From positions 3,477,466 to 3,541,465 of the forward strand of contig CADCSX010000005.1 in assembly GCA_902805475.1 (NCBI GenBank): a stretch of DNA of 64,000 nt, written 5' to 3'. This stretch comes from Entonaema liquescens. Lineage: Eukaryota; Ascomycota; Sordariomycetes; Xylariales; Xylariaceae. This document shows positions 61,843-64,000 of the stretch, one piece after another. The first letter of the stretch is position 1. Each line of letters opens with the position of its first letter. The translations under genes and the position numbers were made by a program. The notes under the pieces are model-generated. The model ran no database searches. It was given only the letters and a program-made list of their open reading frames with translations, and was not told where the DNA came from.

Positions 61843-62040
61843 AATAATAAAGTAAAATCAATTTTAAATAAAATTGATTTTTTTTTAATAAAGGGACACG
61901 GGTTATAACGCGCGATAAAAAGCAAAATTAATTTTCGAGCTAAAAAAAAAATTAATTTTATTCGGGATTTACCCGAAATTAAAAATTACCACAACCCCTA
62001 TTTCAACTTTAACCCTACCCGTATAAATTTTGAAATTTTA
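61843..62040 (+). repeat. Subtelomeric repeat unit 3 (least degraded)
   Basis: The core is CACGGGTTATAACGCGCGAT, followed by GGGATTTACCCGAAATT and CCACAACCCC, ending in CCCTACCCGTATAAATTTTG. It retains the most G and C of the three units, so it is the best guide to the ancestral repeat. Confidence 0.8.
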
Positions 62041-63810
62041 AAATAAAATAAAAAAAATAAAAAAAATAAAAAAAATAAAAAAAATTAAAATTAAATAAAT
62101 TATATATATAAAAAATTAAATTAAAATAAAAAAAATTTATTATATAAAAAAAATATAATAAATTTTAAAATTAAAAAAATTAAAAAAATTAATAATATTA
62201 AAAATATATAATAAAAAATAAAATAAAAAATATAAATATAATTATATTTAAATAAAATATAAAAAATAAAATTAATAAAAATTTATAATAAATTTTAAAT
62301 ATTAATATAAAATAAAATTAATATAATATAAAAAAATAAATAAAAAATAATAAAATTTAAAAATTTAAATAAATTAAATATATAAAATATAATTAATTAA
62401 ATATTTAAATAAAAATAAAAAATAAAATTTAATAAATAAATAAAATAAAATAAAATAATAAATATAAATAAATAAATTAATAAAATTAATAAAATTAATA
62501 AAAATAATTAATAAAAAAATAATATAAATTTAAATTAATATTATATAAATTAAAAATATATAATATAATAAAAATAAGATAAAATAATTTAAAAATGAAA
62601 ATTATAAATTATTAAATAATTTAAAAATAAAAATAAAAATAAAAATAAATTTTATATAAATTTTAATAAATAAAAAATTAAAAAAAAATAATAAATTAAT
62701 ATAAAATAATAATATATAATAAAAAATAAATTAAATTTAATAATTTAAAAAATATTAATAAATAAACAAATATAATAAAAAAAATTAAAAAAATTTAAAA
62801 AATATAAAAATAAATTAAATAAAAAATAAATAAATATAAATAAATAAAATATAATATAATATAAAAATAATATAAATTAAATTAAATTAAAAATTATAAT
62901 ATAAATATTTAAAAATATATATAAAAAAATAAAAAATTATAATTATTTAAAATTAAAATATATAATAAAAAATAAAATTAAATTAAAAATTTAAAAATTA
63001 TAATTAAATAATAAAAATAATATAAAAATATTTAATATAAATATAATTTAAAATAAAGAAAATAAAATAAATTAATAATAAAATATTATAAATAATTTAA
63101 TAAATTAAAAATATAAATTATAATAAAATAATAAAATAAAAATAAAATATATAATTATTATAATAAATAAAAAATTAATAATAATCAATTTTTAAAAAAT
63201 ATAAAAAATAATAAAATAATATAAAATAAATAAAAATAAAAATTTTAATATAAATATATTAAATATATAAAAATTAATATTATTATAATTATTTAAAAAT
63301 TAAATAAAAAAATATTTTAAACAAATAAATAATATTAAATAATAAAATTTAAAAATTAATTAAAAATTATAAATAATTTAAAAAATATAAAAATATTTTA
63401 TATAAATATAATGTAAAATTAATATTTAATTATTAAATATTATATTAATAAAATAAAAAAAATAAATTAAATTTAAAATAAAAAATATAAATAAATAAAA
63501 ATAAAAAATAAATAAATATTTAAATAAATTAAATCAAAAAATTATTATAAAAATAATTAATAATATATTTAAAAAAAATAATATAATTATAATTATTAAA
63601 AAATTTAAAAAATATAATTAAATAATAAAAATAATAAATAAATATATATATAATATAAATAAATAATTTAATTAATTAAATATTTAAATAATAATAAAAT
63701 AATAAAAATAAAAATAAAATATATATAAATAAATAATATAAAATAAATAATAAAATTTAAAAATTAATTAAAATTATATAAATTTATATAAATAAAATAA
63801 TAAAAATTAT

Positions 63811-63856
63811 AAATATAAATATAAATGTAAATGTAAATGTAAATGTAAATGTAGAT
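63811..63856 (+). repeat. Hexamer repeat at the telomere junction
   Basis: A run of hexamers AAATAT changing to AAATGT (about six copies), then AGATGG, leads directly into the TTAGGG array. It keeps the same 6-base period as the telomere but a different sequence. Confidence 0.8.
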
Positions 63857-64000
63857 GGGTTAGGGTTAGGTTAGGGTTAGGGTTAGGGTTAGGGTTAGGT
63901 TAGGGTTAGGGTTAGGGTTAGGGTTAGGGTTAGGGTTAGGGTTAGGGTTAGGGTTAGGGTTAGGGTTAGGGTTAGGGTTAGGGTTAGGGTTAGGGTTAGG
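63857..64000 (+). repeat. Telomere (TTAGGG)n
   Basis: The window ends in TTAGGG repeats in the 5'-to-3' outward direction of the G-rich strand, so this is a right chromosome end. Two 5-base variants (TTAGG) occur near 63866 and 63896. The array continues to the last base, so the true end may lie beyond the window. Confidence 0.98.

Larger units (their letters stand above)
59160..63810. other. RIP-mutated AT-rich subtelomere
   Basis: Three sub-zones can be seen. From 59.2 to 61.1 kb the DNA is AT-rich with residual CpG. From 61.14 to 62.04 kb it holds three copies of a repeat unit (listed separately). From about 62.06 to 63.81 kb there is almost no G or C. No gene survives here; the two open frames near 60.1 and 61.6 kb are low-complexity K/F/I/N sequence. 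Confidence 0.9.

Noticed and set aside
61142..62040. The subtelomeric units as a CRISPR-like array
   Set aside because: The units are ~200 bp, degenerate, only three in number and lie in a eukaryotic chromosome end.

Overview
This is the right-hand end of a chromosome of a filamentous ascomycete (Pezizomycotina, most likely a Sordariomycete). It ends in about 140 bases of (TTAGGG)n. The genes have short GT-AG introns of about 50-180 nt. Long AT-only islands carry the mark of repeat-induced point mutation (RIP). The products are typical of such fungi: an endothiapepsin-type protease, a GH10 xylanase, an Slt2-type MAP kinase, dynactin p25, DUF3455 and a lactonase-type propeller. All exon joins were worked out by hand from splice consensus and frame continuity.

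Layout. From 0.9 to 7.5 kb lie a MetE-like methyltransferase (+), a 5'-nucleotidase-type metallophosphoesterase (+) and a secreted aspartic protease (-). From 7.5 to 18.4 kb genes are sparse: a small secreted cysteine-containing protein (-), a frameshifted secreted protein (+), a decayed lactonase-type propeller (+) and an intact low-molecular-weight protein tyrosine phosphatase (+). From 19.9 to 23.5 kb are the cell-wall-integrity MAP kinase (+) and a frameshifted secreted DUF3455 protein (-). From about 26.5 to 40.7 kb is a 14 kb RIP-mutated AT island that contains a roughly 7.5 kb LTR element. From 42.4 to 50.0 kb are a frameshifted small conserved protein (-), an intronless membrane-anchored fumarate reductase (-) and a nine-exon secreted subtilase (+). 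At 50.2-51.2 kb a short inverted-repeat element filled with RIP-mutated DNA sits 29 bp from an intron-containing tRNA-Asp. From 51.5 to 58.4 kb are a conserved fungal protein of unknown role (-), a GH10 xylanase (+), an MFS transporter scrap and dynactin subunit p25 (+). From 59.2 kb to the telomere there is AT-rich DNA with three copies of a subtelomeric repeat, then about 1.7 kb almost free of G and C, then the telomere.

How it fits together. Secreted hydrolases and candidate secreted proteins are interspersed with core cell-biology genes, and several of the secreted or accessory genes are broken by single-base indels. I found no clearly new multi-gene system. The most unusual signals are in the non-coding DNA: opposite-strand RIP polarity between the two LTRs, CpG-sparing hypermutation, the inverted-repeat element beside the tRNA, and the structure next to the telomere.
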